This document shows positions 1 to 8,456 of a stretch of DNA of 64,000 bases, piece by piece. Position numbers and translations under genes: made by a program. The notes beneath the pieces are model-generated. The model was not told the DNA's origin and did not search any database. It was given only the letters and a program-made list of their open reading frames with translations. Each line of letters opens with the position of its first letter. Position 1 is the first letter of the stretch. The DNA is taken from the NCBI RefSeq assembly GCF_900089585.1, contig NZ_FLRH01000003.1:2928501-2992500 (forward strand), given 5' to 3'. This DNA is from Micromonospora sediminicola (GTDB taxonomy: Bacteria; Actinomycetota; Actinomycetes; Mycobacteriales; Micromonosporaceae).

Positions 1-428
1 CGCGCCCGGGGAGCTGCGGTCGGATCGCTCGCGTCGTACACCACGTGACGTAACGTACCGAACACCCGCGGGGATGTCCGAGTTCGATGGAACATCGTCG
101 GGCCCGAACCTCGGGCGCCGCACCGTCCTGCCATCGTGACGAATCCAGAATGTCTCCGCGGTGCCCGCGCTCCGGTGCGGTGCCGTGCCCTGCGCGCGGA
201 TCGCCAGGGCGGACACGGCCGGACGAGCCGCCCTCTGTCGTTTTCCGCAGATTGCGTACTGTGACATTCCCATAGGGGTACCGGCCTGCGGTTTACTCCC
301 GATGCTCAAGCCGGGGCACCGGCCCGTCCGATTCGCCGGTCAGCGCTTTCCGTCAGTCCGTCCCGTTGGCAGGAGTTACCGTCTCGGATGCGGGGCACAC
401 CCTTCCAGGAGAGACCACGGATGTGAAC
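1..428. other. 5' flank without a recognised gene
   Basis: No reading frame in this stretch has the composition of a convincing protein; the frames that are open are rich in Arg/Pro/Gly, as expected of chance frames in GC-rich DNA. A GGAGAG element near 409-414 is the likely ribosome site of the next gene. I see no repeat or RNA gene. Confidence 0.5.
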
Positions 429-812
429 ATGCCGCATCGGGAGTCTGACGCGACACAGCAACTCAGAATCGACTTCTTCGTCGGTGATCGGCTGATGCGC
501 CGCCTGCGCCGAACCGCGGCGCCGATGTCTGCGGGGTGGCGGCATCTTCCGGTCGTGCCCGACTGGTACTGCGGCGACTGCGCCCAACCCTGGCCGTGCC
601 GAGCCGGTCGCGATCGCCTGAGGGACGAGCACCGCCGTGCGCCCGGAGCCGTCTTCCAGTACCTCGGCGCCTGCTACGCGCGGGCCCTGACCGATCTACC
701 CGCGGAACCGACCCGATACCTGCACGCACGGTTTCTGGGCTGGATACCGCGTCGTCGGACGCCCAATTCCGTTCCCGATCGGAGGTACGGACGAGACGTG
801 CCGTCGAACTGA
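429..812 (+). CDS. small hypothetical protein with CGDCxxPWPC motif
   Basis: Predicted protein of 127 residues. The ATG at 429 is preferred over the upstream in-frame ATG at 366 because GGAGAG lies about 15-20 bases upstream and the recognisable protein starts there. The central part contains DWYCGDCAQPWPCRAGRDRL, a short cysteine/tryptophan segment that recurs in small actinobacterial hypothetical proteins, followed by a helical FQYLGACYARAL stretch. The spaced cysteines could bind a metal, but this is only inference. No signal peptide or membrane segment is visible. It stands alone, with opposite-strand genes downstream. Function unknown. Confidence 0.55.
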   Translation: MPHRESDATQQLRIDFFVGDRLMRRLRRTAAPMSAGWRHLPVVPDWYCGDCAQPWPCRAGRDRLRDEHRRAPGAVFQYLGACYARALTDLPAEPTRYLHARFLGWIPRRRTPNSVPDRRYGRDVPSN

Positions 813-919
813 GCCCAGCGCGAGCACGAGGGGACCGGCAGGAGGAGGCTTGAGGTGAGCAGCCGCGGTGCCTGTCCTCGCCGCAGGCGGCGGCCGACGC
901 GGCGGAGCAGGCGACACGG

Positions 920-2254
920 TCAGGCCTCATCCTCCGTCGCTTTCGCAGGCCAGGTCAGGTGGAGCAGGGCGGTGTCGTCGTTGTGTCGGCCGTCGTCGCC
1001 GCGCCTGATCTCGGTGAGGAGAGCGGTGAGGAAGTCGCCGGGATCGGTGGTGACGCTCAAGCTGCCGGCGAGGTTGACGAATCGTTGCTCGCCGAGCCGG
1101 GTCCCGTCCTCGGCGAACCCTTCGTAGGCTCCGTCGGTGTAGAGCAGCAGTCCCGCGTCTTTCGGAAGAGTGACGACGGACTCCTGCCAGCGGCCCCGTC
1201 CAGGGAACATGCCCAACCCGAGGTGGTGACGGATCGGCGCGGGGTAGGCGCCGTCGGGTGTGATCACCAGGGGTGCGGGATGGCCGGCGCTGACGACGAC
1301 CACGGTCGAGCGGTCCGGGGTGACGCGGATGGTGCAGGCGGTGGCGAACATCGCCTCGCGTGGTCGTTCGGCCACCAGCACCTGTTCCAGCAGCCGCATC
1401 CGGGAGGTCTTGTCCACTCCGGCCAGGGTCAGGGTGCGCCATCCGACGCGGAGGCCGACGCCGATCGCGGCCTCGTCCGGGCCGTTGCCGCAGACGTCAC
1501 CGATGACGGCGTGGATCGTGTGGTCCCTGTCCTGCACCAGGTCGAAGAAGTCACCGCCGAGCAGCGATCGTCCTCGCCCCGGTACATATCTGCTGGTGAC
1601 CGCCAACGTGGGATCGGTGATCAACGGCGTAGGGAGCAGGCCCCGCTGCAGCCGGAGGTTCTCGCTGGCCTGCATGCGGCTGTCCCGCAACTGCCGCTGC
1701 GTGACGACCACCCGGCGGCGCTGAACGGCGTACTCGACGGTGCGCCCGAGAAGCGTCCCGTCGATCTGGCCCTTGATCAGGTAGTCCTGGGCGCCGGCGG
1801 CGACGGCCGCCGTGGCCGTGGCGGCGTCGGCCAGGCCGGTGAGCACCACCACGGCCGCGTCCGGCCATCGGTGCAGCACCTGCCTGAGCGCCGCCAACCC
1901 GCGGCTGTCGGGCAGGTGCAGGTCAAGCAGTACACAGTCCGGCGTCGAGGTGGTAGCTGCGGCCTCGGTCAGGCTGCTGGCCTGCGCGAACCGGGTGCCC
2001 AGGCCACTGTCCGCCAGCAGTTCCCGGGTGAGCAGCGCATCGCCGGGATCATCCTCGATGAGCAGGACCGCGAGATCTACCGCTGCGGACGATGACGCCG
2101 GACGCCCGACCGTCGACGGTGCGGCGGTGGACGGCGCCACCGGCCGGTCGGCGTCACTGAGCACGGCAGATCCCCTTCTCCCCGGCTGCGACATGGATGC
2201 TGACGTCAGCGCGATGCGTGATCCGCTCGTCCGGTGGATCCCAGCCATTATCAC
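920..2254 (-). CDS. response regulator fused to PP2C/SpoIIE-type phosphatase
   Basis: 444 residues. After a low-complexity N-terminus, a receiver domain (about 62-185) shows the acidic pair LLIEDDPGD, the phospho-acceptor Asp in VLLDLHLPDSRG and the conserved Lys in DYLIKGQ. The C-terminal part (about 215-435) is a SpoIIE/RsbU-like PP2C phosphatase with metal-ligand motifs GGDFFDL, VIGDVCGNG, SAGHPAP, YTDGAYE and a final NDDTALL. Such proteins dephosphorylate anti-anti-sigma factors in response to a partner kinase. An in-frame Met at 2194 (MSQPGRRG) is an alternative start. The RsbW-like ATPase at 3221-3616 nearby fits the same partner-switching theme, although the two are not contiguous. Confidence 0.9.
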   Translation of the reverse strand: MIMAGIHRTSGSRIALTSASMSQPGRRGSAVLSDADRPVAPSTAAPSTVGRPASSSAAVDLAVLLIEDDPGDALLTRELLADSGLGTRFAQASSLTEAAATTSTPDCVLLDLHLPDSRGLAALRQVLHRWPDAAVVVLTGLADAATATAAVAAGAQDYLIKGQIDGTLLGRTVEYAVQRRRVVVTQRQLRDSRMQASENLRLQRGLLPTPLITDPTLAVTSRYVPGRGRSLLGGDFFDLVQDRDHTIHAVIGDVCGNGPDEAAIGVGLRVGWRTLTLAGVDKTSRMRLLEQVLVAERPREAMFATACTIRVTPDRSTVVVVSAGHPAPLVITPDGAYPAPIRHHLGLGMFPGRGRWQESVVTLPKDAGLLLYTDGAYEGFAEDGTRLGEQRFVNLAGSLSVTTDPGDFLTALLTEIRRGDDGRHNDDTALLHLTWPAKATEDEA

Positions 2255-2492
2255 CTTCGCTCACGCCGTCGGATACGCCGCCGGCGTCGATGTGGCCGCG
2301 CCGCCCGACGACGTACGCCCGGCGCCGGTCGAAGGTCGGTCCGGGAACGAAACGAAGGGAAAGTCAGACGCCCGACGCGGACTCGCAGTCGAGGTCGATG
2401 ATTGCCGACGGGACTGGCGGGGCATCAGGAAGGTAGATCCGATCGGGTTCGAGTGGCAGCGATCCCCGTGCTCGATCGCGAGGAAGAGAGGT

Positions 2493-2517
2493 CCCCTGCC
2501 GCTTCGGGCGGCAGGGG
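2493..2517 (-). terminator. stem-loop terminator
   Basis: A perfect 10-bp stem (CCCCTGCCGC / GCGGCAGGGG) with loop TTCGG, extended by outer GAGAG/CTCTC pairing. It lies about 160 bases past the stop of the minus-strand PRC-barrel gene. There is no long T-run, which is common in actinobacterial terminators. Confidence 0.6.
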
Positions 2518-2560
2518 CTCTCCTTCGCGGCGGATGATCCTCACGGTCGAAGCCCCGGCA

Positions 2561-2592
2561 GCCGCGTTGCGTGGTAGCCGCGTTGCGTGGTA
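2561..2592. repeat. 16-bp perfect tandem duplication
   Basis: The unit gccgcgttgcgtggta occurs twice with no gap, in non-coding DNA. It probably reflects replication slippage; no function is apparent. Confidence 0.7.
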
Positions 2593-2678
2593 GCGGCGCC
2601 GAAGTGACAGGCGCGAGGTACGTCTACGCGTCGTGAGTCAGCCCTCACCGATTCGCTGTCTGCACCCCGTCGCCGTGG

Positions 2679-3107
2679 TCAGGGTCGGTCGTGCTCGTCA
2701 TCGTCCAGTGAAGCGGTGTACGTGCGGGCGTAGTAGTCCCCGACACGCTGACGGAACCCTGCGGTGTCGAAGTCCGCCTCGTGGTACCGAGGGGAGTTCT
2801 TGATCTGCTCCTTGGTGCGGTCGACGAACAGGGTGCGTGCGTCGTGGTCGGCGTAAGCGACGGTGCCCGCGGGCAGAAGCACTTTGCGACCGAAGATCCA
2901 CGGACCGGTGTCCACGACGAGCAGGGCGTCGCCGACGTCGTAGCTGGCCCGGTCGACCGAGCCGATCTGTCCGTCGGTGGCCTCCACCCAGTAGCCCACC
3001 ATGTCGGCGTGCGGGCTGCCGGCCGAGCGGCCCGCGTCCGGATCCTCGGTGCCGCGGGCAGCGTCGAGAAAGCTCTCGCGCCAGGTCCAGGGGGTGAACG
3101 GCTGCAC
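2679..3107 (-). CDS. PRC-barrel domain protein
   Basis: 142 residues. The segment from about 36 to 95 (GYWVEATDGQIGSVDRAS, then VVDTGPWIFGRKVLLPAGTV) is a PRC-barrel fold: a beta-barrel found in the photosynthetic reaction-centre H subunit, in RimM and in many actinobacterial stress proteins. The tail carries VDRTKEQIKNSPRY, typical of this subgroup, followed by an acidic C-terminus. No signal peptide or membrane segment is seen, so it is cytoplasmic. It is a single-gene unit. In relatives such proteins are often stress-induced, but their biochemical role is unclear. Confidence 0.85.
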   Translation of the reverse strand: MQPFTPWTWRESFLDAARGTEDPDAGRSAGSPHADMVGYWVEATDGQIGSVDRASYDVGDALLVVDTGPWIFGRKVLLPAGTVAYADHDARTLFVDRTKEQIKNSPRYHEADFDTAGFRQRVGDYYARTYTASLDDDEHDRP

Positions 3108-3220
3108 AGCGACCTCCGGTCCGGACGAGCGTCGTTCCTGCTCCTATAAAGTACCCAGGGTCAGGTGGGCTGAATCCGTCATGGGGGCGTCGCGTAGCAC
3201 CCCCTGCCCGGCCGAGGAGA

Positions 3221-3616
3221 TCAGGCGGGCCGGTCGAGGGGGATTTTCGCCCACACCACTTTGCCGGGCCGGCCGTCGTCGATGGTGTGCGCGCCCCACT
3301 CGCGCGCCATGGCCTCCACGATCAGTAGGCCCCGCCCGCCGATCCGATGCGGGTCCGGCGCGAGACGTCGGGGTTGCCGGGTGGAGTTGTCGAACACCTC
3401 GACGAGGATCGCGTCCGCCTGGCGCGTCAGCTCCAGCTTTCCGCCGTCGTCGGTGTGCCTGATGACGTTGTGCATCAGTTCCGTGATGACGGCGAGCGCG
3501 TCGTCGGCGACATGCGCGGCGTCCCAGTCGGCAAGGATTTTCCGGGCAGCCTGGCGGACCGGCGCGCTGTCAGCGCTGCCTCCGAAGGGCATCCGCACCG
3601 AGTCCATACCGAACAC
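3221..3616 (-). CDS. RsbW-like anti-sigma factor ATPase
   Basis: 131 residues with a GHKL/HATPase_c fold. The N box is TELMHNVIRHT (about 47-57), VEVFDNS fills the G1 position, and GGRGLLIVEAMAREWG matches the G2 loop. This is the compact architecture of RsbW/SpoIIAB-like serine kinases that bind and inhibit alternative sigma factors, or of the many orphan ATP-binding regulators of actinomycetes. The alternative Met at residue 4 is possible. No sigma gene is adjacent, so its partner cannot be named. Together with the PP2C phosphatase upstream it suggests partner-switching control. Confidence 0.88.
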   Translation of the reverse strand: MFGMDSVRMPFGGSADSAPVRQAARKILADWDAAHVADDALAVITELMHNVIRHTDDGGKLELTRQADAILVEVFDNSTRQPRRLAPDPHRIGGRGLLIVEAMAREWGAHTIDDGRPGKVVWAKIPLDRPA

Positions 3617-3923
3617 CTACCCTGCTCCACCGCATCCGTACCGTAGTCGATCATTCTGGCGTCGGCGAACCGGGCACTGCCCGCGTCCCGACCGCGCCGT
3701 CACCGCACGTTCGGGCGACCCCGGCGTGGATCGAGCAGTCCATGCCGCCTGACCCGGATCAGGTGAGCGCCGCTTCTCAGCCATCGAGCAGGGGAGTGTC
3801 TAGGCTGGTCGACGACGTCGCCGGCCGACGATCCGGTCCGAACGGGCCGCTCCTGTTACCGGATCGTCTCGGCGGGGTACCGGCGAGGACTTGTCGCGTC
3901 CTGTCCGCGCGAAGGAGGGCAGA
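3617..3923. other. divergent intergenic region
   Basis: About 300 bases between the divergent RsbW-like and BrkB genes. No gene is seen. It must hold the promoters of both; I cannot assign them with confidence. The AAGGAGG at 3912-3918 is the ribosome site for the following GTG start. Confidence 0.5.
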
Positions 3924-5513
3924 GTGGCGAGGAACGGATCAGCGGCCCACAGCGTGACCGCTGGCAGTGGTCAGGTGCCGCAGCGGCTGCGGCAGATGCG
4001 CGCGGCGGCGTGGCGCGGAGTGTTCCGGCGCGCGGCGCAGGGGTTCATGAAGAACAGTTGTACGGACCTGGCGGCAGGTCTGACCTATTACGCGGTGCTG
4101 GCGGTCTTTCCGTCCGCGATCGTCGTCGTCGCCCTGGTCAATCTTGTCTCCGAGGGTGACCGCACCGTCGACACGATCGTCGACCTGCTCCGCGACCTGG
4201 GGGCCGGGGCGGTGGTGGACCAGCAGTTGCGCGACCTGATCCAGGAGGTGGTGTCGAGTCAGGGTGGCGCGGGGGCGCTGTTGAGTTTCGGGTTGCTGGG
4301 TGCGCTGTGGTCGGCGTCGGGCTACGTCGGCGGTTACACCCGGGCGTCCAACGTGATCCACGGGGTGCGGGAGGGGCGGCCCTTCTGGAAGTTGCGTCCG
4401 CTGCAGCTGCTCATCACCGCGGTGTCGCTGCTGCTCATGGCCGTCGTCGTGGTGATCCTCATCGTGAGCGGTCCGGTCACCCGAGCCGTCGGCGACGCCT
4501 TGGACATCGGCGAGACCGCCCGCACTCTGTGGTCCGTGCTCAAGTGGCCTGCCCTGGTGTTGATCGCCATGGTGATGCTGGCGATGTTGGGGTGGCTCGC
4601 GCCGAACGTGCAGCCGCCGCGGTTCCGGTGGCTGACCGTGGGCGGCTTCGTCACCCTGCTCGCGGTGGCGATCGTGTCCTTCGGTTTCGGCTTGTACGTG
4701 GCCAACTTCGGCTCCTATGACAAGACCTACGGCACGCTCGGCGGGGTGATCGCGTTCCTGGGCTGGCTCTACCTCGTCAACGGTGCCGTCCTGTTCGGTG
4801 TCGAGATCAACGCCGAGGTGCAGCGTGGCAGGGCGCTGCAGGCCGGTCAGCCCGCCGACGATCCCGTCCTGCCTCCACGGACCGCAGCCGACGGCAACCG
4901 CTCCGACGAGGTGACGACGCATGCGGCGCGACCGGGTGAGCGGCCACCCTCGCCGCAGCGAGACGCCGCCGACGACGGCGCTCGTCCCCGCTCGGGGGCA
5001 GCTATCCTGGCGTTTGCGCCGCGACTGCTGGGGGCATCACGGGAGCAGCCAGACGAGGAGGCCCCGGTGTCGCCAGACGCAACCACCCGTGCACAGGAGT
5101 CGCCCTCCGGTACGCCGGAGGCGATGTCGACGTCGGAACTGGTCACCCGGGCCGCCGAGCAGGTGAGCACGCTGATGCGTGACGAGCTGGCGCTGGCCAG
5201 GGCGGAGATGGTCGCGAAGGGCCGGCGGGCCGGAGCCGGTGGCGGACTGTTCGGCGGCGCCGCGGTCCTGAGCCTGTACGGGTTGGGACTGCTGCTGGCG
5301 CTCGCGGTGGTGCTGCTGGACCTGGTCTGGCCGCTGTGGCTTGCGGTCCTGGTCGTCCTGGTGCTCGTGTTCGCCGTGGCCGCGGTGATGGCGCTGCTCG
5401 GCCGTCGGCAGTTGCGCGCGGCGACGCCGCTGGTGCCGCAGGAGGCGGTTTCCGGGGTCACGGCGGACGTGGACGCGGTGAAGACCGCGGTTCGGGAGGG
5501 ACGATCGTCATGA
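3924..5513 (+). CDS. YihY/BrkB membrane protein fused in frame to an actinobacterial holin-like domain
   Basis: 529 residues from the GTG at 3924, chosen for AAGGAGG five bases upstream. Residues about 25-310 are a YihY/BrkB family integral membrane protein: FMKNSCTDLAAGLTYYAVLAVFP is the family's signature start, followed by at least five further hydrophobic helices and YGTLGGVIAFLGWLYLVNGAVLFG. A 75-residue Pro/Arg/Asp-rich linker follows. The last 130 residues form a phage-holin-superfamily-III/DUF1469-like unit (TSELVTRAAEQVSTLMRDELALARAEM, then two transmembrane helices). In relatives these are usually separate adjacent genes; here no stop codon separates them. A GTG with GAGGAGG upstream at 5067 could also start the holin part alone. 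It overlaps the next gene by ATGA. Role: envelope protein of unknown mechanism. Confidence 0.85.
   Translation: MARNGSAAHSVTAGSGQVPQRLRQMRAAAWRGVFRRAAQGFMKNSCTDLAAGLTYYAVLAVFPSAIVVVALVNLVSEGDRTVDTIVDLLRDLGAGAVVDQQLRDLIQEVVSSQGGAGALLSFGLLGALWSASGYVGGYTRASNVIHGVREGRPFWKLRPLQLLITAVSLLLMAVVVVILIVSGPVTRAVGDALDIGETARTLWSVLKWPALVLIAMVMLAMLGWLAPNVQPPRFRWLTVGGFVTLLAVAIVSFGFGLYVANFGSYDKTYGTLGGVIAFLGWLYLVNGAVLFGVEINAEVQRGRALQAGQPADDPVLPPRTAADGNRSDEVTTHAARPGERPPSPQRDAADDGARPRSGAAILAFAPRLLGASREQPDEEAPVSPDATTRAQESPSGTPEAMSTSELVTRAAEQVSTLMRDELALARAEMVAKGRRAGAGGGLFGGAAVLSLYGLGLLLALAVVLLDLVWPLWLAVLVVLVLVFAVAAVMALLGRRQLRAATPLVPQEAVSGVTADVDAVKTAVREGRSS
5055..5069 (+). promoter_or_regulatory. strong internal ribosome site and GTG start inside the BrkB-holin frame
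   Basis: CGAGGAGG ends at about 5060 and is followed six bases later by an in-frame GTG (5067), which would yield a 148-residue holin-like protein alone. It may be a relic of the ancestral separate gene or an active second start. Confidence 0.5.
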
Positions 5514-5791
5514 GTGAGAGCACACCGACGGACCCGCAGCAGTTGCGGGCAGAGATCGCGCAGACGCGCGCCGCTCTCGGTGACACCGTGGAGGCGCTGG
5601 CGGCGAAGACCGACGTCAAGGCCCGCGCCAAGGCCGGCGTCGAGGACGCCGCCGCGCGGGCTCGGGAGAAGGTCACGACGGCGGCAGGTCGCATCGAGGG
5701 GGCAGCCGGGGCGGTGCCGCTGGCGGTGGTCGGCGCGGCGGCGGTGCTGGCGGTGCTGGTGGCCCTTCTGGTCCGGCGGCGGCGGGCGTGA
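5510..5791 (+). CDS. DUF3618 domain protein
   Basis: 93 residues. The N-terminal half carries the DUF3618 signature: PQQLRAEIAQTRAALGDTVEALAAKTDVK is an amphipathic helical segment, followed by an Ala/Lys-rich helix and a single C-terminal transmembrane segment (VVGAAAVLAVLVALLV) ending in RRRRA, so it is a tail-anchored membrane protein with the helical part probably cytoplasmic. The ATG overlaps the stop of the BrkB-holin gene, and its own stop overlaps the GTG of the next gene, so it is translationally coupled. The family commonly sits between holin-like and DUF4235 genes, as here. Function unknown. Confidence 0.88.
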   Translation: MSESTPTDPQQLRAEIAQTRAALGDTVEALAAKTDVKARAKAGVEDAAARAREKVTTAAGRIEGAAGAVPLAVVGAAAVLAVLVALLVRRRRA

Positions 5792-6060
5792 GTCACGTCG
5801 CGGCGAAGGTCGCGTACCGACCGGTCGGCCTCCTGCTCGGCGTCGGGGCGGGACTGGTGTCGGGGCTGGTGTTCAAGCAGGTGTGGAAGCTCATCGAGGG
5901 CGAACAGGACGCACCACACGCCACCGACCAAGACCGTGGGTGGGGCGAGATCGTCATCGCCGCCGCGATCCAGGGCGCCATCTTCGCGGCGGTGAAGGCC
6001 ACCGTCGACCGGGCTGGTGCCGTCGCCGTACACCGGGCTACCGGATACTGGCCAGGCTGA
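5788..6060 (+). CDS. DUF4235 membrane protein
   Basis: 90 residues starting at the GTG that overlaps the previous stop. It shows the DUF4235 pattern: a first membrane helix (PVGLLLGVGAGLVSGLVFKQVWKLI), a charged loop, then a second helix (IVIAAAIQGAIFAAVKATVDRAGA) and a conserved TGYWPG-type end. Family members are short two-helix membrane proteins encoded with holin-like and DUF3618 genes in actinomycetes. Their shared operon suggests an envelope-associated function, otherwise unknown. Confidence 0.9.
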   Translation: MSHVAAKVAYRPVGLLLGVGAGLVSGLVFKQVWKLIEGEQDAPHATDQDRGWGEIVIAAAIQGAIFAAVKATVDRAGAVAVHRATGYWPG

Positions 6061-6160
6061 CACGGACATCCGGGTCGCCGCATCGACGTGCGGCAACGGC
6101 AGACGACTTCGCGCCTGCGAGAGCAGCACCATCTTCGGCCAAGGGTCAGAGAGGAACACG

Positions 6161-6358
6161 ATGAAGGTCACGAGGTTCGCCGCCGGCCTGGCGGTCGGCT
6201 ACGTGCTCGGCGCCCGCGCCGGCCGCGCCAAGTACGAACAGATCACCGGGCAGGCGCGGGCCCTGCGCGCGAACCCGACGGCCGCCCAGGCCGGGGCTGC
6301 CATCGTCGAGCTGCTCTCCAAGCCCAAGGCCACCCCTACGCTGCCGACGCCCGAGTAG
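6161..6358 (+). CDS. small YtxH-like hypothetical protein
   Basis: 65 residues starting at ATG 6161, with GAGAGGAA a few bases upstream. The sequence opens with KVTRFAAGLAVGYVLGARAGRAKYEQI, a short glycine-rich hydrophobic helix followed by a basic amphipathic stretch, as in small YtxH/YtxG-like general stress proteins and actinobacterial relatives. The tail is Pro/Thr-rich. It lies 100 bases after the DUF4235 gene on the same strand and may be the last gene of that operon. Function is unknown. Confidence 0.75.
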   Translation: MKVTRFAAGLAVGYVLGARAGRAKYEQITGQARALRANPTAAQAGAAIVELLSKPKATPTLPTPE

Positions 6359-6435
6359 CGTGTCCGCGCCTCGGCCAGCCGCTGACACCGGCAGGCAGGC
6401 CCGCAGGCCCGGTGGTGACGTGCTGAACCGCCACG

Positions 6436-6597
6436 TCACACCGCTCGGTCGTCGGTGACGGTCGCCAGCGACAGGTCATGTGCGGCTGCCTCGATCCAGT
6501 CCAGAAGCACCTCGATCCACTGGTCCACCTCCGCGACCCGTCGAGCCAGGTCGGCGAGACGCAGCGCCTGCTGCTCCATGACAGCTTCGAAGGTCAT
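6436..6597 (-). CDS. possible small helical protein (53 residues)
   Basis: A short minus-strand frame begins MTFEAVMEQQALRLADL and continues as an acidic amphipathic helix (RRVAEVDQWIEVLLDWIEAAAHDL). The Leu/Val/Ile periodicity and acidic character look like a real coiled-coil-type small protein rather than a chance Arg/Pro frame. I see no strong ribosome site and recognise no family. Its neighbours give no functional hint. A chance frame remains possible. Confidence 0.35.
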   Translation of the reverse strand: MTFEAVMEQQALRLADLARRVAEVDQWIEVLLDWIEAAAHDLSLATVTDDRAV

Positions 6598-6850
6598 GCG
6601 ACGACCTCGTTCTGGAGGATGGCCCTCGCTTCTCGGCTCTGTGCGGCCATGTCAGTGCCACACCGCCCGTCCGGCCGGCGTGGCCGAGCAGTGGCGGGTG
6701 AACCTGCTGAGGAGCGCCGGCGGTGCGGACGATGTCGCGATCACCGTACACGTGTTCGGGAACCGACGAACGCAGCGCCTCCGGCCGGAGGGATGCTGGT
6801 CCCACCTCGAACCGGGCTCCGCTCGACCTGCGGGATGGCGCTGTGGCGCG

Positions 6851-7498
6851 TCACGTGACCGTCCCCGTTGCGGGGAGGTCGTACGTCGCGGCCGTGACGC
6901 TGGTCAGGTCGACGCCGGCTGTGTGGCTGGCGTATCTGAGCAGGTAGGCGCGGGCCTGCTCGAAGGTGACGGAGGTGCGGGCGATGATGTGGTAACCGTA
7001 GGCATCCTCGAGTGCGACGAGGTTGCGGGCGGCTTCCGCAGCGGGTAGAGCGAGAGTGAAGGCGCCCTGGTCGCTGCCGGCGTCGAGGAGATCCTCGTAC
7101 AGTTGGGCCTGCCGGTCGTAGAGACTGCGGCGTAGGGCGGCGTGGTCGGGGCGGCGGCGCGCGCGTGGGGAGAACTCGTAGAGCAGGCAGCACAGTTCGT
7201 CGTCGGCACCATGGGGCAGGCCGGCGTCAATCGCGGCCGCCAGCTTCCTGGCGTGGTCGATGTGTTGCTCCACCGCGTGCGCCCGTTGGCGGTGGAACCG
7301 GTCGGCGGCGTCTTCGAAGACCTGCTGGAACAGGTCGTCGAGGTGCCGGTAGTAGTAGGTGACGGTGCCGGGAGACATGCCCGCCGCATCGGCGATGTCC
7401 CGGATCCGCACGCGGGCCAGGCCGTGCTTGACGATCGCGTGGCGAGCCGCCGCGGTGACGTGGGCGCGCTGGTGGTCCTGATCCTTGGGGCGGGCCAT
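6851..7498 (-). CDS. TetR family transcriptional regulator
   Basis: 215 residues from ATG 7498, with GGAGAG eight bases upstream; the frame is open further but the extra N-terminus is not protein-like. The helix-turn-helix (about 12-58) reads AARHAIVKHGLARVRIRDIADAAGMSPGTVTYYYRHLDDLFQQVFE, fragments of which are the classic TetR DNA-binding signature. The rest is an all-helical ligand-binding/dimerisation domain. No obvious target lies adjacent: the NlpC/P60 gene behind it is on the same strand and separated by a terminator. The ligand and operator are unknown; autoregulation would be usual for the family. Confidence 0.9.
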   Translation of the reverse strand: MARPKDQDHQRAHVTAAARHAIVKHGLARVRIRDIADAAGMSPGTVTYYYRHLDDLFQQVFEDAADRFHRQRAHAVEQHIDHARKLAAAIDAGLPHGADDELCCLLYEFSPRARRRPDHAALRRSLYDRQAQLYEDLLDAGSDQGAFTLALPAAEAARNLVALEDAYGYHIIARTSVTFEQARAYLLRYASHTAGVDLTSVTAATYDLPATGTVT

Positions 7499-7699
7499 CT
7501 GTCTCTCCGGTGACGGTGGGCTGCCGGGCCGCCTGCCCACGCTACCAACGCTGTCGCCGCTGTGCCGTGCGCGTACCGGGGTGGCGTTGACGCGGAGCAC
7601 GGCTTCGTGGTGGTCCGGAGGTGGTCGGCCGGCCGGTTGCGACACCGCCGGCACCGGCTGACGGCCGATGGGGCCGCCGAGGGGTCTGGGCCCTGGTGA

Positions 7700-7737
7700 G
7701 GGCCGGCCGGTGGTCTACCGCGCTCGCCGGCCGGCCC
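7700..7737 (-). terminator. stem-loop terminator after the NlpC/P60 gene
   Basis: A perfect 11-bp GC-only stem (GGGCCGGCCGG / CCGGCCGGCCC) with a 16-base loop lies ten bases past the stop of the NlpC/P60 gene. There is no T-tract. Confidence 0.65.
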
Positions 7738-7746
7738 TACGTCGGA

Positions 7747-8295
7747 TCAGTAGCCGTTGGGCGTCAGCACGTCCACGAAGATCGGATCGGGTTCGGTGCC
7801 GCCGAGGGTGATGGTGTCGTACTTGACGTAGCCGTAGTAGGCGTTGGCGTCGATGGCGCGGTTGTCGCCGACGTACACCCCGGTGTGGTCCAGGTCGCCT
7901 CCGTAACGGATCCCGTCGTTCGGGTCCGTGTCCCAGAAGATCAGGTCCCCAGGCCTGGGGTTGTTGGTGCGCCGCCCCTGATTGATCTGCCCCTGCAGCC
8001 AGTAGTTTAGCTGTAGCCCCCGACCGGTGGCGGCCTTCGTGCCGTCCCAGATGGCGTGGCGGTTGAGGCACTCGCAGTCAACCCTGGCGGTCCCGCACGT
8101 CCACCCGTACGCCAGCTTGTAGGGCGTGCCCAGGTATGCCTTGGCGGCGTTCACCACGCTCGTTCGCACGCCGGCCGCCTGAGCCGGACCAGTGGTCACC
8201 TGCACCGTGCCGACGGTCATCAGAACGATGACCGAGGCCACCGCCCCGCCTCGACGAACCGCGCCACGCACTCTGCGTCGAAGATCCATTCCCAT
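7747..8295 (-). CDS. secreted NlpC/P60-family hydrolase
   Basis: 182 residues from ATG 8295 (GAGGAG five bases upstream). A basic N-region and hydrophobic helix (GGAVASVIVLMTVGTVQVTTGPAQA) form a signal peptide ending near residue 41. The mature part is a papain-like NlpC/P60 fold: YLGTPYKLAYGW, the presumptive catalytic Cys in VDCECLNRH (C74), RPGDLIFWDT, and the His in LDHTGVYVG (H137). Typical members cleave peptidoglycan stem peptides. The usual DCSGL is replaced by DCECL, which is unusual. No wall-binding domain is attached. Exported to the cell surface or medium. Confidence 0.82.
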   Translation of the reverse strand: MGMDLRRRVRGAVRRGGAVASVIVLMTVGTVQVTTGPAQAAGVRTSVVNAAKAYLGTPYKLAYGWTCGTARVDCECLNRHAIWDGTKAATGRGLQLNYWLQGQINQGRRTNNPRPGDLIFWDTDPNDGIRYGGDLDHTGVYVGDNRAIDANAYYGYVKYDTITLGGTEPDPIFVDVLTPNGY

Positions 8296-8456
8296 TCCCA
8301 CTCCTCACCGTCCCGGCGCCGAGGAGGTCCAGCGCCCGAATTCTTCGTTCGGGACAGCAAAGAATAGACGGGTCTCGCTGTCAAGGGGGCGAGGTCGACT
8401 GCTCGCCGGGCCACGCCCCCGCGGCGTCCATCTCGGCAGCGGGCTCACCAGATGGT

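Larger units (their letters stand above)
2255..2678. other. intergenic stretch with terminator and short tandem repeat
   Basis: No credible gene. It contains the hairpin at 2493-2517 and a perfect tandem duplication of a 16-base unit at 2561-2592, both described separately. Confidence 0.6.
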
